Below are positions 18,020 to 27,076 of a DNA stretch of 64,000 nucleotides, in pieces; position 1 is the stretch's first letter, and each line of letters begins with the position of its first letter. Source of the stretch: Pectinatus sottacetonis (GTDB lineage Bacteria; Bacillota; Negativicutes; Selenomonadales; Selenomonadaceae); assembly GCF_015732155.1 (NCBI RefSeq), contig NZ_WIQK01000001.1, forward strand, positions 468,501 through 532,500, read 5' to 3'. The notes under the pieces were generated by a model. The model was not told the DNA's origin. It worked only from the letters and a program-made list of their open reading frames with translations, and made no database searches. The position numbers were made by a program, and so were the translations under genes.

Positions 18020-18378
18020 GTAAAGTAAGCGAATTATCCATGCTCGTGGATGAACTCAAAAAGTGCGGCGAAACCTTGGTACGTATTTCCGAAGAACTGG
18101 CTGATTTGTTCAGCAGTGGAAAGGACGCAATGCAGCCTGTAAAAAAGACTGCTGTTAAGAAGAAAACCAACGAGGAGCCAAAAGCTGAAGCGCCGGAAGA
18201 AAAAGCACTCACGTTGGAAGATGTCAGAGCCGTGTGTGCGGATAAATCCCGCAAAGGCTATACGGCAGAAGTCAAAGCAATCCTTACAAAGCATGGTGCA
18301 GAAAAGCTGTCCGGGATAAATCCAGCAGAATATAAGGCACTGCTTGCTGAAGTGGAGGTACTTGGGAATGCCCAATAA
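18016..18378 (+). CDS. Phage protein with Lys/Glu-rich linker ('rrp5-like')
   Basis: A 120-residue protein starting with GTG behind AAGGAGG. It has an N-terminal helical segment (ELSMLVDELKKCGETLVRISEELADLF), a charged linker and a C-terminal small helical domain (LTLEDVRAVCADKSRKGYTAEVKAILTKHGAEKLSGINPAEYKALLAEVEVL). This C-terminal part is common in clostridial phages next to DUF2800 genes, where it is sometimes mislabelled as rRNA biogenesis protein rrp5. It may bind DNA or partner proteins; function unknown. It overlaps the next gene by 11 bases. Confidence 0.65.
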   Translation: MSKVSELSMLVDELKKCGETLVRISEELADLFSSGKDAMQPVKKTAVKKKTNEEPKAEAPEEKALTLEDVRAVCADKSRKGYTAEVKAILTKHGAEKLSGINPAEYKALLAEVEVLGNAQ

Positions 18379-19540
18379 ACAGAAGGTGAATTGTACTGTA
18401 GGTGCAAGAGAGACCGGTCTGGACCACGCAGTCTTATCAGCATCCTCCAGTCACAGGTGGCTGGAGTGTCCGCCATCGGCATTGCAGTGTGCTAAGGTCG
18501 GTGACACCACAAGCGAGTTTGCAATGCAGGGCACCGATGCCCACAGCCTTTGCGAACACAAACTGAAAACAGCACTGGGGCAGAAATCGAAAGATCCAAC
18601 AGAAAACCTTACTTTCTTCGATGAAGAAATGGCGGACTGCTCGGATATGTATGCCCAGTATGTGATGGAGCAGCTTGCTGTGGCAAAAGAAAAATGCAAA
18701 GACCCTATTGTTCTAATTGAACAGCATCTTGATTTTTCCAAATGGGTGCCGCAGGGCTTCGGCACCGGGGACTGCGTGATTGTTGCAGATGAAACGCTGA
18801 CCGTCATTGATTTTAAATACGGTGTCGGCATTCTGGTAGAAGCAGAAAAGAATCCGCAGATGATGTGCTACGCACTGGGAGCCTTACAACTGTTTGACGG
18901 TATCTATGATATTGATTCGGTGACCATGACTATCTTCCAGCCAAGGCGGGATAGTGTCAGCACATACACCATTTCCAAAGAAGAACTTCTGAAATGGGCG
19001 GATGAAGTGCTGAGTCCAACAGCACAGCTGGCGGCAATAGGCGAGGGCGAATACAAAGCCGGAAACCACTGTCAGTTCTGCAAAGTAAAAGCCACCTGCC
19101 GTAAGAGAGCCGAATACAACCTTGAACTTGCACGTTACGATTTTGAGATGCCTTCCACCCTTGAAGATGATGAGATAGAGGCCATTCTTTCAAAAGTTGA
19201 TGCACTGGTATCTTGGGCAGGCGATATCAAGGAATACGCATTGCAGCAGGCAGTCAGCGGCAAGGAGTGGAATGACTGGAAGATTGTCGAAGGACGCTCC
19301 AACAGGAAATATGTTAATGAAACCGCTGTGGTAGATACGGTTAAGGGTGCCGGTTATGACCCATACGAATACAAGGTTCTGGGTGTTACGGCAATGACCA
19401 AACTGCTCGGCAAGACAAGATTTGAAGAACTGCTCTCCGGTTTTATCGAAAAACCGCAGGGCAAGCCAACCTTAGTACCTATGTCGGACAAGCGTCCAGC
19501 AATGAATACAGCAGCAAACGATTTTAAGGAGGACAAATAA
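18368..19540 (+). CDS. DUF2800 protein, RecB/Cas4-like phage nuclease
   Basis: A 390-residue protein of the DUF2800 family. The N-terminus HAVLSASSSHRWLECPPSA resembles the entry of Cas4/RecB nucleases. Acidic residues and a lysine follow in FGTGDCVIVADETLTVIDFKYGVG, the D…E-x-K-like core. A late cysteine cluster (CQFCKVKATCRKRAEY) could hold an iron-sulfur cluster together with the first Cys. It is probably an exonuclease for phage DNA replication or recombination, paired with the DUF2815 protein that follows. ATG at 18368 is preferred, with GGAGGT in front. Confidence 0.8.
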   Translation: MPNKQKVNCTVGARETGLDHAVLSASSSHRWLECPPSALQCAKVGDTTSEFAMQGTDAHSLCEHKLKTALGQKSKDPTENLTFFDEEMADCSDMYAQYVMEQLAVAKEKCKDPIVLIEQHLDFSKWVPQGFGTGDCVIVADETLTVIDFKYGVGILVEAEKNPQMMCYALGALQLFDGIYDIDSVTMTIFQPRRDSVSTYTISKEELLKWADEVLSPTAQLAAIGEGEYKAGNHCQFCKVKATCRKRAEYNLELARYDFEMPSTLEDDEIEAILSKVDALVSWAGDIKEYALQQAVSGKEWNDWKIVEGRSNRKYVNETAVVDTVKGAGYDPYEYKVLGVTAMTKLLGKTRFEELLSGFIEKPQGKPTLVPMSDKRPAMNTAANDFKEDK

Positions 19541-19541
19541 T

Positions 19542-20108
19542 ATGTCAAAGAATTATACCAACCCTACCAAGGTAATCACAGGAGTAAAAACACGCTGGTC
19601 TTATGCAAATGTGTGGGATGCAAAATCCATCAACGGCGGCACACCTAAGTTCAGCGTGAGCCTTATCATTCCAAAGGACGATACTGCAACGGTCAACAAA
19701 ATCAAGGCAGCCATCCAGTCTGCTTACGAGGAAGGCCAGTCCAAGCTGAAGGGCAATGGCAAGACAGTGCCTGCACTTTCTGTACTTAAGACTCCGCTTC
19801 GTGACGGTGATCTGGAAAGGCCCGATGATGAAGCCTACGCGAACAGCTACTTCATCAATGCCAACAGTGCATCTGCACCTGGTATCGTGGATGCAGACCG
19901 TCAGCCTATCATCGACCGCAGCGAGGTATACAGCGGTGTGTATGGCCGTGCATCCATCAATTTCTATGCCTTCAATTCCAACGGAAATAAGGGTATCGCC
20001 TGTGGCCTTAATAATCTGCAGAAAATCAAGGATGGTGAGCCGCTTGGTGGCAAGAGCCGTGCCGAGGACGATTTTGCCACTGAAGACGATGAAGATTTTC
20101 TCTCTTAA
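19542..20108 (+). CDS. DUF2815 protein, probable single-strand DNA binding protein
   Basis: A 188-residue protein with the family opening NPTKVITGVKTRWSYANVWDAKSINGGTPKFSVSLIIPK and the acidic tail DDFATEDDEDFLS. The OB-fold-like beta pattern and acidic tail fit phage single-strand binding proteins. It starts one base after the DUF2800 stop, as in many clostridial phages. The pair would act in phage recombination or replication. Confidence 0.8.
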   Translation: MSKNYTNPTKVITGVKTRWSYANVWDAKSINGGTPKFSVSLIIPKDDTATVNKIKAAIQSAYEEGQSKLKGNGKTVPALSVLKTPLRDGDLERPDDEAYANSYFINANSASAPGIVDADRQPIIDRSEVYSGVYGRASINFYAFNSNGNKGIACGLNNLQKIKDGEPLGGKSRAEDDFATEDDEDFLS

Positions 20109-20183
20109 GAAAATGCAGTGACAATCAATGCAGGCGGTGGGAAACTGCTGTCTGCAGATATTATGAAAATGTGAGGTAAACAG

Positions 20184-20366
20184 ATGGATTTATATGAATT
20201 TGCAAAGCAGTTTGATGTGATTGTGATTTTTGTGGTGCTGTACGGCTTTGGTATCGGCAGCTTGGTATATTGGATTATGGATTTCCTGCACTGGTGCTTT
20301 AAGAAATGGAAACTGCACAGGGAAAAGAAAAAGGCAGCAGTCAAAGCAGAACAGAATAATCAGTAA
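20184..20366 (+). CDS. Small membrane protein
   Basis: A 60-residue protein with one or two hydrophobic helices (VIVIFVVLYGFGIGSLVYWIMDFLHWCF) followed by a strongly basic tail (KKWKLHREKKKAAVKAEQ). No known family. It stands between phage replication genes and has a usable ribosome binding site (GTGAGGTAAACAG). Confidence 0.55.
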   Translation: MDLYEFAKQFDVIVIFVVLYGFGIGSLVYWIMDFLHWCFKKWKLHREKKKAAVKAEQNNQ

Positions 20367-20427
20367 ACAGCGGGCGGTGGAGGTGTATTCTTCGCCGCCT
20401 TGCTTATCGTAAGGACGGTGACAACAT

Positions 20428-20952
20428 ATGACAGATGAAATATGGAAAGATATCCCCGGTTACGAAGGGAAATATCAGGCAAGCAATATGGGGAGAATCA
20501 AAAGTTTAGCCCGTATTGTTACGAGTAAAAACCAGTATGGTGATTTTGAATGGCGTACCAAGGAAACTATATTATCGCCTGGAAAAAGAGACTCCTATGG
20601 TCATTTGTCGGTGGTGCTTCATGACCATCACAGAAAATCATATGGCATCCATCAGTTGGTAATGCTCGCCTTTTGTGGTGAACCGCCTATGGGTATGGAA
20701 GTATGCCATAACAATTGCAACGGCTCAGATAATCACCTTGAAAACCTAAGATACGATACCCGCACTGAAAATATGATAGACGCATATAAAAACGGCAAGG
20801 GCAAGAGTGTGCTTTCCTTGGATGATATTGACGCCATCCGATTTGGTCTTGCCTGCGGAATAAGCTTCCGTGAACTGGGTCAAATGTATGGGGTGTGCCA
20901 CCAAACTATAAGCAAAATAAAAAGAAGGGAGCATTATTCGTGGATGAAATAA
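20428..20952 (+). CDS. HNH homing-type endonuclease with NUMOD4 domain
   Basis: A 174-residue protein. The N-terminal NUMOD4 motif is EIWKDIPGYEGKYQASNMGRIKSL, the HNH core is HQLVMLAFCGEPPMGMEVCHNNCNGSDNHLENLRY, and a C-terminal helix-turn-helix reads GISFRELGQMYGVCHQTISKIKRR. The order is typical of phage free-standing homing endonucleases that insert next to DNA polymerase genes. It overlaps the polymerase gene by 13 bases. An HNH metal site is formed by the His-Asn-His pattern. Confidence 0.85.
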   Translation: MTDEIWKDIPGYEGKYQASNMGRIKSLARIVTSKNQYGDFEWRTKETILSPGKRDSYGHLSVVLHDHHRKSYGIHQLVMLAFCGEPPMGMEVCHNNCNGSDNHLENLRYDTRTENMIDAYKNGKGKSVLSLDDIDAIRFGLACGISFRELGQMYGVCHQTISKIKRREHYSWMK

Positions 20953-22871
20953 AAATTTTAAGCATCGATATTGAAACACGCAGCAACATCGATTTGGCGA
21001 AGTGCGGCGTGTATAAATACTGTGACACAGATAGATTTGATATTTTGCTGTTTGCATACTCCGTTAATTATGGTGCGGTAAAGGTTATCGATCTGGCAAA
21101 TGGAGAAAAGATTCCACAGGATATTTTGAATGCACTTGAGGATGAAACTGTCATAAAAACCGCGTATAACAGTCAGTTTGAGAGAATCTGTCTCTCTCGA
21201 TACACCGGATATCCTATTGGAGAGTACTTATCTCCAAATTCATGGAATTGCACGATGGTTTGGGCATCCACGCTGGGCTTGCCTAAATCACTCGCGGGTG
21301 TAGGATCTGTACTGGGCCTTGAAAAACAAAAAATGACCGAAGGAAAGGATCTTATCAAGTTTTTTTGTGTGCCAAACAAATCTGGTGAATTTAATGATCC
21401 TGTAGACCACCTTGAAAAATGGTCAGCTTTCAAGAACTATAATAAGCGTGATGTTGAGGTTGAACTGCAAATACAGCAACGACTAATCCGTTATCCTGTC
21501 CCGGAATTCCTATGGGGAGAGTTCTATCGAAGTGAGGAAATAAATGATAGAGGAATTCTTATAGATCGCACGCTGGTAAAAAATGCTTTAACAATGGCTG
21601 AGAAGTCAAACGCAGAGCTTATCGACAAGTTGAAGGAATTAACCGGACTTGAAAACCCAAACAGTGTACCGCAGATTAAAGGTTGGTTGTCTCAACAGGG
21701 ACTTACTATGGATTCGCTCGGCAAAAAAGAAGTTGCCAAAGCTGTTAAAAGCACAGAGGGAACGCTCAAAGAAGTGCTTGCCTTAAGGCAGAAAAGTTCC
21801 AAATCATCTGTAAAAAAGTATGTGGCGATGGAGAATTGTATGTGCTCAGATGACCGTGCCAGAGGAATGTTTGGCTTTTATTCTGCAAACCGAACTGGAC
21901 GCTGGTCTGGGAAATATATACAGCTGCAAAATCTCCCTCAGAACCATATGCCGGATTTAGAACAGGCGCGAGGTCTGGTGGAGTCCGGCAATTATGATGC
22001 GATAGAGCTTCTATATGATGATATCCCGGATACCCTGTCACAGCTTATCCGCACAGCCTTTGTGCCAAGAGCTGGGATGAAGTTTGTGGTGGCGGACTTT
22101 TCTGCCATCGAAGCAAGGGTGCTTTCCTATCTTGCCAAGGAAAGCTGGCGAACAGCTGTCTTTGCAGATAACGGGGACATCTATTGTGCATCAGCATCCG
22201 CTATGTTTGGTGTTCCTGTGGAAAAGCACGGTGTTAATGGATATCTCCGTCAAAAGGGTAAAATCGCTGAATTGGCTCTCGGCTACGGCGGTTCTGTCGG
22301 TGCTCTAAAAGCGATGGGTGCTTTGGATATGGGACTTGAGGAAGAAGAACTTCAGCCACTTGTGGATTCATGGAGAGCCGCCAACCCAAACATTGTGCGT
22401 TTTTGGTGGGATGTTGACCGCTGTGTAAAGAATACGGTCAAAAACAGAGTGACCACGGAAACACATGGCATTCGCTTTTTCTACCAGAGCGGAATGCTGT
22501 TCATTCAGCTGCCAAGCGGCAGATGGCTTTCCTATGTGAAACCACGTATGGGAGAGAACCGTTTCGGCGGTGAGGCTGTGACCTATGAAGGTGTGGGTGG
22601 TACAAAGAAATGGGAACGCATCGAAAGCTATGGACCCAAGTTTGTGGAAAATATCGTGCAGGCAATCAGCAGGGATATTTTGGCTCATTCCATGCGAACG
22701 CTGTCGCACTTTTTTGTTTGCGGTCATGTTCATGATGAACTGATTATCGAGTGCAGCATGGGAGTTTCCCTTTATGCTGTGTGTGAACAAATGGGCAGGA
22801 CTCCGCATTGGATTTCCGGGCTTCTTCTCCGTGCGGATGGATACGAATGCAGCTTCTATAAAAAAGATTAG
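20940..22871 (+). CDS. Phage-type family A DNA polymerase
   Basis: A 643-residue DNA polymerase I-like enzyme. The exonuclease domain starts with LSIDIETRSNIDL (the DxE motif). Polymerase motif A is VVADFSAIEARVLSYLAKE, motif B RQKGKIAELALGYGGSVGAL and motif C CGHVHDELIIE. A 5' nuclease domain is absent, as in phage enzymes. GTG at 20940 is chosen as start since GAAGGGA stands before it and the longer frame overlaps the HNH gene deeply. It would replicate the mobile element DNA. Confidence 0.9.
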   Translation: MDEIKILSIDIETRSNIDLAKCGVYKYCDTDRFDILLFAYSVNYGAVKVIDLANGEKIPQDILNALEDETVIKTAYNSQFERICLSRYTGYPIGEYLSPNSWNCTMVWASTLGLPKSLAGVGSVLGLEKQKMTEGKDLIKFFCVPNKSGEFNDPVDHLEKWSAFKNYNKRDVEVELQIQQRLIRYPVPEFLWGEFYRSEEINDRGILIDRTLVKNALTMAEKSNAELIDKLKELTGLENPNSVPQIKGWLSQQGLTMDSLGKKEVAKAVKSTEGTLKEVLALRQKSSKSSVKKYVAMENCMCSDDRARGMFGFYSANRTGRWSGKYIQLQNLPQNHMPDLEQARGLVESGNYDAIELLYDDIPDTLSQLIRTAFVPRAGMKFVVADFSAIEARVLSYLAKESWRTAVFADNGDIYCASASAMFGVPVEKHGVNGYLRQKGKIAELALGYGGSVGALKAMGALDMGLEEEELQPLVDSWRAANPNIVRFWWDVDRCVKNTVKNRVTTETHGIRFFYQSGMLFIQLPSGRWLSYVKPRMGENRFGGEAVTYEGVGGTKKWERIESYGPKFVENIVQAISRDILAHSMRTLSHFFVCGHVHDELIIECSMGVSLYAVCEQMGRTPHWISGLLLRADGYECSFYKKD

Positions 22872-22872
22872 G

Positions 22873-22920
22873 AAACCGTCAGATTGCACCTCCTGCCAAG
22901 GCTATAAGGTAGGAGGTGCT
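22873..22920 (+). ncRNA. Structured RNA element, copy 2, covering a ribosome binding site
   Basis: The lead sequence AACCGTCAGATT is followed by a 12-pair hairpin: GCACCTCCTGCC (22886-22897) pairs with GGTAGGAGGTGC (22908-22919) around the loop AAGGCTATAA. The 3' arm contains the AGGAGG that serves the ATG at 22927, so the hairpin would block translation when formed. The lead and loop match copy 1 at 17745 while the stem differs, which is evidence for RNA structure. It is probably the DUF2800 RNA motif or a relative. Confidence 0.6.
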
Positions 22921-22926
22921 TTTCTA

Positions 22927-23160
22927 ATGAATGATGAGAATAAAACAGTAACGAAAATTACAGAGCCGGACAGTTTACCTGTCCTTATGAAATCACGCAT
23001 GACGGAGGAACAGCTGTGCGGTGATTATAAATATTGTATGGCACAGAAAATGACAAAAGCATTGCTTGATAAGGACCTGATTTCTGTGGATGAATTCAAC
23101 AAAATCAGCGAAAGAAACCGCCAAGCTTTCTCTCCATATTTAGCTGAAATTATGCCATAA
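22927..23160 (+). CDS. Small SHOCT-like protein of recombinase modules
   Basis: A 77-residue protein containing MTEEQLCGDYKYCMAQKMTKALLDKDLISVDEFNKISERNRQAFSPYLAEIM. The short 'helix - LLDKDLISVDEFNKI' part resembles SHOCT domains, and such genes commonly precede serine recombinase modules in clostridial elements. Its ribosome binding site lies in the 3' arm of the hairpin at 22886-22919. Role unknown, perhaps a recombination directionality or control factor. Confidence 0.6.
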   Translation: MNDENKTVTKITEPDSLPVLMKSRMTEEQLCGDYKYCMAQKMTKALLDKDLISVDEFNKISERNRQAFSPYLAEIMP

Positions 23161-23220
23161 AAGACTTGATATATATCGATTAGTACGGGAATATGTCCAT
23201 ACCGAAAGCGAGGTGAGTTG

Positions 23221-24783
23221 ATGAAAAGGATAACAAAAATTGAAGAAAATAATGCCTTATCGGTTAAGACGAAAACCCGTGTTGCTGCCTATTGCAGAGT
23301 GTCCACGGCAAGCGATGAACAGCTTATCAGCCTTGATACGCAGAAAGCACATTATGAGGATTATATCAAATCCAATAGCGAGTGGGAGTACGCAGGGGTA
23401 TTTTTTGATGAAGGTATTACTGGCACCAAAAAGGAGTGTCGTGACGGTCTGAATTCCCTGATTGATTCCTGCGAAAAAGGTCTTGTGGACTTGGTCATTA
23501 CAAAGTCCATCAGCCGATTCAGCAGAAATACAACAGACTGTTTGGAACTGGTAAGAAAGCTGATGGCGCTAAATGTGACCGTGATTTTCGAGAAAGAAAA
23601 TATTAACACGGATACGATGGAAAGTGAATTGATGCTTTCCATATTAAGCAGTCTTGCGGAAAGCGAGTCGGTGTCCATTTCTGAAAACAATAAATGGTCA
23701 ATACAAAAACGCTTTCAGAATGGCACCTACATTATTTCCTATCCGCCTTATGGTTATGAAAATGCCGGCGGAGAAATGATTGTTGTGCCGGAGCAGGCAG
23801 AGGTTGTCAAAAAGATATTTGAAGATACGCTTGCCGGGAAAAGTACCCATGCCGTTGCAAAGGAACTGAATGACAGCGGTGTGAGAAGCAAGAAAGGCGG
23901 AAAATGGACTCCCGGAGCAATCAATGCGATTATTCGCAATGAGAAGTTTACGGGAGATGTTATTTTTCAAAAGACCTACACCGACAGTCAGTTTAGCCGC
24001 CACACCAATGATGGCGAGTTAAATAAATATCTGTGTGAAAATCATCATGAGCCGATTGTAAGCCACGAAATTTTTGAAAAGGCAAATGAGGTCCTGAATC
24101 AGCGTGGCAAGGAAAAAGGCAATGGAGAGCGAACCGAACGCTATCAGAATCGTTATGGCTTCTCAGGCAGAATCAAGTGCGGAGAGTGCGGCGGAGTCTT
24201 TAAAAGAAGAATCCACTATAAGCCCAGCGGAAGTTACATTGCTTGGTGCTGCACCCATCATATCGAGGACAGGAACTCCTGTTCCATGAAGTACATTACG
24301 GATGATGGCATAAAGACGGCGTTCCTTACTATGATGAATAAACTGATATTTGCCCATCAGATGATATTAAAGCCACTGCTTCACAGCCTGCAGGGATTTG
24401 ATGATAAGGATAGGCTTCTACAGATACAGGAATATGAAACTAAACTGGAAAAGAATATGGAGAAAAGGCAGGTGCTGACGAGCCTTATGGCAGGCGGACT
24501 ATTAGAGCCAGCACTTTTTAGCAAGGAAAACAATGCTTTGATTTTGGAAGAAAAGCATTTGCAGGAAGAAAAGAAACAAATGATAAATTCCGTCAGCGGT
24601 GACAGGACAAAGATTGAAGCCTTGGAGACACTTATAAAATTTGCATCCGGCAGTGAGATGCTGACGGAATATTCGGATGAGATATTCCTTTCCTATGTAG
24701 AAGGGATTATCGTGCTTTCAAGAGAAAAAATCGTCTTTGAACTGAAGTGTGGACTGAAATTAAAGGAAAGGTTGGTGGGATAA
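23221..24783 (+). CDS. Large serine recombinase (first)
   Basis: A site-specific recombinase of about 520 residues. The resolvase domain starts at [15 protein letters not shown] with the catalytic Ser, and carries further active-site arginines (SISRFSRNT). A recombinase domain follows (PPYGYENAGGEMIVVPEQAEVVKKIFEDTLAGKSTHAVAKELN), then a zinc ribbon (CGECGGVFKRRI … CCTHH) and a coiled coil. It would integrate and excise the element. ATG at 23221 is chosen after GAGGTGAG; a TTG three bases upstream is possible. The stop overlaps the next gene. Confidence 0.88.
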   Translation: MKRITKIEENNALSVKTKTRVAAYCRVSTASDEQLISLDTQKAHYEDYIKSNSEWEYAGVFFDEGITGTKKECRDGLNSLIDSCEKGLVDLVITKSISRFSRNTTDCLELVRKLMALNVTVIFEKENINTDTMESELMLSILSSLAESESVSISENNKWSIQKRFQNGTYIISYPPYGYENAGGEMIVVPEQAEVVKKIFEDTLAGKSTHAVAKELNDSGVRSKKGGKWTPGAINAIIRNEKFTGDVIFQKTYTDSQFSRHTNDGELNKYLCENHHEPIVSHEIFEKANEVLNQRGKEKGNGERTERYQNRYGFSGRIKCGECGGVFKRRIHYKPSGSYIAWCCTHHIEDRNSCSMKYITDDGIKTAFLTMMNKLIFAHQMILKPLLHSLQGFDDKDRLLQIQEYETKLEKNMEKRQVLTSLMAGGLLEPALFSKENNALILEEKHLQEEKKQMINSVSGDRTKIEALETLIKFASGSEMLTEYSDEIFLSYVEGIIVLSREKIVFELKCGLKLKERLVG

Positions 24784-25208
24784 TGGCACATATACCCTAC
24801 GGATACAAAATTGTGAATGGAAAAGCAGAAGTCGATGAAAAACAGGCGGAAGCAGTCAGAAAGCTGTTTGACGGCTACATTGCAGGACTTGGATTAAAGC
24901 CTGCGGCGGAGAATGCAGGCTTTGAGATTTATCATGGCAGTGCAGGCAGAATGCTGCGAAACACGCATTACCTTGGAGATGAATATTATCCTGCCGTCAT
25001 CGACAGAGAGCGTTTTGACAAGGCAGAAGAAATTAGAATGTCGAGGGCATCCTCTTTGGGCAGGGTCAGAGAACTGCAGGATGCACCAAAACCAATGGCA
25101 GATACAATGTTTACCATGCCGTTTGTTGAGAGAAAATTTGCAGATCCATTTGAACAGGCAGAATATGCCTACAGCTTAATTGAAAGTGAGGTGGCGATAG
25201 TTGAATAA
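24783..25208 (+). CDS. Short recombinase-domain protein without catalytic domain
   Basis: A 141-residue protein that matches only the 'recombinase' middle domain of large serine recombinases ([43 protein letters not shown] … [27 protein letters not shown]). The resolvase catalytic domain is absent. It lies between two full recombinases, overlapping both by a few bases, and the arrangement recurs in clostridial elements, so it is probably a real accessory protein rather than a remnant. Confidence 0.7.
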   Translation: MAHIPYGYKIVNGKAEVDEKQAEAVRKLFDGYIAGLGLKPAAENAGFEIYHGSAGRMLRNTHYLGDEYYPAVIDRERFDKAEEIRMSRASSLGRVRELQDAPKPMADTMFTMPFVERKFADPFEQAEYAYSLIESEVAIVE

Positions 25209-26766
25209 GAGTATCACAGTTATCCCGGCACGAAGACGTGTGGGAAACACAGTAAATAAAGAAGTAAAGCCGAAGCTCAGAGTCGCAGCGTACTGCCGTG
25301 TCAGTACCGACAGCGATGAGCAGGCTACCAGTTATGATACACAGGTGGAACATTACTCTAATTTTATACAGAAAAATGAGGAATGGGAATTTGCCGGAAT
25401 ATTCGCAGATGATGGTATCTCAGGCACCAATACCAAAAAGCGTGAGGAGTTTAACCGCATGATTTCCGAGTGTATGGAAGGCCATATTGATATGATTATT
25501 ACCAAGTCCATCAGCCGATTTGCCCGTAATACCTTGGACTGCCTTCGCTACATAAGACAGCTGAAGGAAAAGAACATCCCCGTGTTTTTTGAAAAGGAAA
25601 ACATCAATACAATGGATTCCAAGGGCGAGGTTCTGCTGACCATCATGGCCAGCCTTGCACAGCAGGAATCGGAATCCTTAAGCAAAAATGTAAAGATGGG
25701 GATGCAGTTTCGATTTCAGAAGGGAGAGGTGCAGGTCAACCATAATCGCTTTATGGGATATACAAAAGACGAAGATGGACACCTCATCATTGAGCCTGCC
25801 GAGGCAGAAATCGTCAAACGAATCTACCGAGAATACCTGCAGGGTGCAAGCCTAAAGCAAATCGGAGACGGCTTGATGGAGGATGGTATTTTAACGGGTG
25901 CCAGAAAACCAAAGTGGCGTCCTGAATCAGTGAAGAAAATACTTCGAAATGAAAAGTACATTGGTGATGCCCTTTTGCAAAAGACTTATACCGTGGATGT
26001 ACTAACAAAAAAGCGAGTGAAAAATAACGGCATCGTTCCGCAGTATTATGTAGAAAACAGTCATGAACCGATTATCCCCCGCGACCTTTATATGCAGGTG
26101 CAAGAAGAAATGCTCAGAAGGTCCAATCTTCATAGCGGTGCGAACCGAAAGAAACGAGTCTACAGCAGCAAATATGCACTTTCCAGTATTGTCTATTGCT
26201 CGAAATGCGGGGAGATTTACCGCAGGGTTGCTTGGAACAATCATGGAAAACGCTCTACGGTATGGCGATGCGTAAACCGAGTGGAGCATGGTCCCGACTG
26301 CTGTGATGCACCAACTGTGAAGGAAGAAGAATTACAGAGCGTTGTGGTAAAGGCAATTAATATGGCACTCGGTGGCAAGGAGGATATGCTTGCCGACTTA
26401 GAAGAAAATATAGCGATGGTGCTTGCTTTGGAAGATGAGACTTCAATAGAAAGCCTTGATGCCAAGCTGGAAGACCTGCAGCAGGAACTTCTGAAACGAG
26501 CCAATGCCAGACAGGATTATGAATACCTTGCTGATGAGATTGACCACTTGCGTGAGAGAAAGCAAAAGGTAATGGCGGATAATGCCGAGCGAGACGGAAC
26601 AAAACAGCGAATTGCCGAAATGCAGCAGTTCCTTGCCGGGCAGACGGAACAGATTGAGGAATACGATGAAAACTTGGTCAGAAGAATGGTGGAGAAGATA
26701 ACGGTTTACGAGGAAAAGTTCACTATCGAGTTTAAGTCTGGCATGAGCGTGGATGTAGGGAGATAA
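25201..26766 (+). CDS. Large serine recombinase (second)
   Basis: A 521-residue recombinase with [18 protein letters not shown] (catalytic Ser), SISRFARNT and a recombinase domain ([45 protein letters not shown]). It ends with a zinc ribbon ([10 protein letters not shown] … [11 protein letters not shown]) and a long coiled coil ([27 protein letters not shown]). It starts with TTG overlapping the previous stop. With 23221 it forms a two-enzyme recombination module. Confidence 0.87.
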   Translation: MNKSITVIPARRRVGNTVNKEVKPKLRVAAYCRVSTDSDEQATSYDTQVEHYSNFIQKNEEWEFAGIFADDGISGTNTKKREEFNRMISECMEGHIDMIITKSISRFARNTLDCLRYIRQLKEKNIPVFFEKENINTMDSKGEVLLTIMASLAQQESESLSKNVKMGMQFRFQKGEVQVNHNRFMGYTKDEDGHLIIEPAEAEIVKRIYREYLQGASLKQIGDGLMEDGILTGARKPKWRPESVKKILRNEKYIGDALLQKTYTVDVLTKKRVKNNGIVPQYYVENSHEPIIPRDLYMQVQEEMLRRSNLHSGANRKKRVYSSKYALSSIVYCSKCGEIYRRVAWNNHGKRSTVWRCVNRVEHGPDCCDAPTVKEEELQSVVVKAINMALGGKEDMLADLEENIAMVLALEDETSIESLDAKLEDLQQELLKRANARQDYEYLADEIDHLRERKQKVMADNAERDGTKQRIAEMQQFLAGQTEQIEEYDENLVRRMVEKITVYEEKFTIEFKSGMSVDVGR

Positions 26767-26793
26767 GGATAATTTCATGCATAAAAACTGGGG

Positions 26794-26970
26794 ATTCTCA
26801 TTCAGACCCTTGAGGAGCATGGAGAGTCTATTACGGAATTCGATGCCGGGATGTGGGGCGGCATGGTAGATTTCATCACGGTGGATAAGGATAAAAAAAT
26901 GACCGTCACATTTAAGGACGGATCGGAGATACATGGACACCTTGCAGAGATGCAGGGTGTATTCTTTTGA
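26794..26970 (+). pseudogene. C-terminal remnant of a third recombinase
   Basis: An open frame with no start encodes ILIQTLEEHGESITEFDAGMWGGMVDFITVDKDKKMTVTFKDGSEIHGHLAE, ending at TGA 26968. This looks like the C-terminal beta strands of large serine recombinases, compare [23 protein letters not shown] at the end of the preceding gene. It probably marks the deleted end of the recombinase module and the right border of the phage-like element. Confidence 0.55.
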
Positions 26971-26990
26971 ATTGAAAAAAGTGATAATAT

Positions 26991-27060
26991 CCATTCGAAA
27001 GTCAAGTTGTATATATTGACTTTCGAATGGATATACAGTATAATACCGTATGAAAGTCAA
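26991..27060 (+). promoter_or_regulatory. Promoter and operator of the abiEi-abiEii operon
   Basis: CCATTCGAAAGTCA (26991-27004) is perfectly inverted at 27017-27030 as TGACTTTCGAATGG, with 12 bases between. The right arm overlaps a near-consensus promoter: TTGACT (27016-27021), 17 bases, TATAAT (27039-27044). A further half site GAAAGTCAA lies at 27052-27060, before the ribosome binding site. AbiEi proteins are known to repress their own operon by binding inverted repeats, and this layout fits. Confidence 0.75.
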
Positions 27061-27076
27061 CGATGGAGGTGAAGCA

